From NCBI GenBank assembly GCA_019347715.1, contig JAHWKU010000017.1, positions 1 to 39,544 of the forward strand: a stretch of 39,544 bases of DNA, given 5' to 3'. The first letter of the stretch is position 1; each line of letters opens with the position of its first letter. The position numbers and the translations under genes are program-made. This document shows, piece after piece, positions 38,639 through 39,544 of the stretch. Below the pieces are notes generated by a model, which worked only from the letters and a program-made list of their open reading frames with translations, did no database searches and had not been told where the DNA came from. Source of the stretch: Actinomycetota bacterium (GTDB lineage: Bacteria > Actinomycetota > CADDZG01 > JAHWKV01).

Positions 38639-39544
38639 ATGGCCGTACCCGGAAAGACACTAGTAGAGATATTTCTCAACCGCGTGGCGAAGACACCTGA
38701 CCTTGCCGCGATGCGTCACAAGCAAGACGGACAGTGGAAGACCATCACGTGGCGGGACTTTGGAGACCAGGCGAAGGAAGTCGCCAATGGATTGATCTCC
38801 CTTGGAGTGGATGCGGGCGATTGCGTTGCCCTGCTCTCCCTCAACCGGCCCGAGTGGCACGTGTCCGACGCCGGGATCATGCTCACGGGGGCCAAGACCG
38901 TCCCGATCTACGTGACGAGCTCTCCCAACCAGGTCTCCTACATCGTCGGTCACTCCGAAGCGAAAGTGGCCATCGTCGAGAACCAGGACCAGCTCGACAA
39001 GATTCTGAAGACCAAGACAGAGATGCCGAAGCTGCAGAAGGTCGTGGTCGTGACCGGGGAAAGCGCGGGTGAGGAGGACTGGATCATCTCGTTCGACGAG
39101 CTGAAGCGACTAGGGCGGGAGGCCGGCAAAGACAGCAGCGCGCTCGACGAGCGCATCGCTTCGGTAACCCCGGACGACCTCGCCACGATCGTTTATACCT
39201 CCGGAACCACCGGCCCGCCGAAGGGCGTCATGCTTACCCACGGCAACTTCGTGTGGACTTTGGAATCGGTCGGCAAGGTACTTCCCTTCAACGACGGGGC
39301 CGACCGGGTTCTTTCCTACCTGCCCCTATCGCACATCTTCGAGAGACTCACTTCCGATTGGGGCGGTGTTTATCACGGGGTAGACGTTTGGTTCGCACAG
39401 TCCACTCAGACACTTCGTGAAGATCTGGCCGACTGCCGGCCGACGTTCTTCATCGGGGTCCCCCGCGTATACGAGAAGTTCCACATGGCGATGCTCGCCA
39501 ACATCGAACAGCATCCCAAGAAGGATCTCGTCAAAAAGGCCATT
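38639..39544 (+). CDS. Long-chain fatty-acid-CoA ligase (AMP-forming), N-terminal part
   Basis: The first 302 residues are visible; the gene continues past the window. The adenylate-forming P-loop is IVYTSGTTGPPKGVMLTHGN near residues 184-203. It is preceded by typical blocks WRDFGDQAKEVANGLISLG, VALLSLNRPEWHVSDAGIM and GAKTVPIYVTSSPNQVSYI, and followed by LSYLPLSHIFER and TFFIGVPRVYEKFH. These fit the long-chain FadD15-type acyl-CoA synthetases, which activate fatty acids with ATP and CoA on the inner membrane face. ATG 38639 follows AAAGGGGG at 38624-38631. It would supply acyl-CoA for the beta-oxidation enzymes in the window. It is divergent from the lipoprotein gene. Confidence 0.92.
   Translation, partial: MAVPGKTLVEIFLNRVAKTPDLAAMRHKQDGQWKTITWRDFGDQAKEVANGLISLGVDAGDCVALLSLNRPEWHVSDAGIMLTGAKTVPIYVTSSPNQVSYIVGHSEAKVAIVENQDQLDKILKTKTEMPKLQKVVVVTGESAGEEDWIISFDELKRLGREAGKDSSALDERIASVTPDDLATIVYTSGTTGPPKGVMLTHGNFVWTLESVGKVLPFNDGADRVLSYLPLSHIFERLTSDWGGVYHGVDVWFAQSTQTLREDLADCRPTFFIGVPRVYEKFHMAMLANIEQHPKKDLVKKAI

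Overview
The window looks like a chromosomal segment of a high-GC bacterium in or near the Actinomycetota, probably an uncultured or deep-branching lineage. The evidence is: a SepH-type division protein; two luciferase-like (probably F420-dependent) oxidoreductases; the actinobacterial pair of a CT398-like zinc-ribbon coiled-coil protein and RNase H; a Gram-positive-type LexA box; a type A RNase P RNA whose L15 region resembles actinobacterial forms; and several promoters whose -10 element sits only 4-8 bases before the start codon (leaderless style). Coding density is very high. No phage, insertion sequence, CRISPR array, tRNA or rRNA was seen. No gene-free stretch exceeds 300 bases except the one holding rnpB (13979-14522).

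Left part (1-13978). The end of an M19 dipeptidase is followed by a minus-strand FtsH-like protease that carries two AAA modules instead of one. Next comes a colinear plus-strand run: an orphan peptide-type binding protein with a C-terminal membrane anchor, two LLM oxidoreductases, a one-cysteine DsbA-like protein, a small acidic protein, a type IB topoisomerase and a 56-residue membrane protein. A polymerase-less PHP/HhH protein lies opposite. An RsbW-like ATPase, a LuxR-type regulator with a degenerate receiver, the zinc-ribbon protein, RNase H and a YdjM-like membrane protein follow, ending against a convergent BtuF-like binding protein.

Middle (14000-26780). rnpB with its terminator is followed by a minus-strand DUF5679-like zinc-ribbon gene, an enoyl-CoA hydratase-like protein with an added zinc ribbon, a purine permease overlapping RidA, a possibly leaderless secreted alpha/beta hydrolase, a PimB-like glycosyltransferase, and an aquaporin with a TIP-like selectivity filter and a long acidic/proline tail. 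The next gene is a GNAT acetyltransferase interrupted by an in-frame TAG. Then come a zinc alcohol dehydrogenase, two adjacent acyl-CoA dehydrogenases (probably one heteromeric enzyme) and, directly after them, a fusion of an endonuclease IV-like barrel to a LigD-type primase-polymerase domain.

Right part (26788-39544). A lower-GC amidohydrolase and a lipoprotein precede trpD, a hotdog thioesterase and a P-loop kinase. These run into a convergent DEDDh-exonuclease/GIY-YIG nuclease whose promoter carries a perfect LexA palindrome. A zinc-ribbon protein and an alpha-methylacyl-CoA racemase leave the same divergent region. A group of small unknown genes surrounds sepH. A cNMP-binding protein faces a divergent metallophosphoesterase. 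The window closes with a zinc-protease lipoprotein and the first part of a long-chain acyl-CoA ligase.

Main themes are acyl-CoA/lipid metabolism (hydratase, two dehydrogenases, thioesterase, racemase, ligase) and DNA repair/topology (TopIB, PHP protein, Nfo-PolD fusion, SOS-type nuclease, RNase H). The strongest candidates for something undescribed are the Nfo-like/LigD-Pol fusion, the tandem-AAA FtsH, and the LexA-controlled divergent nuclease locus.
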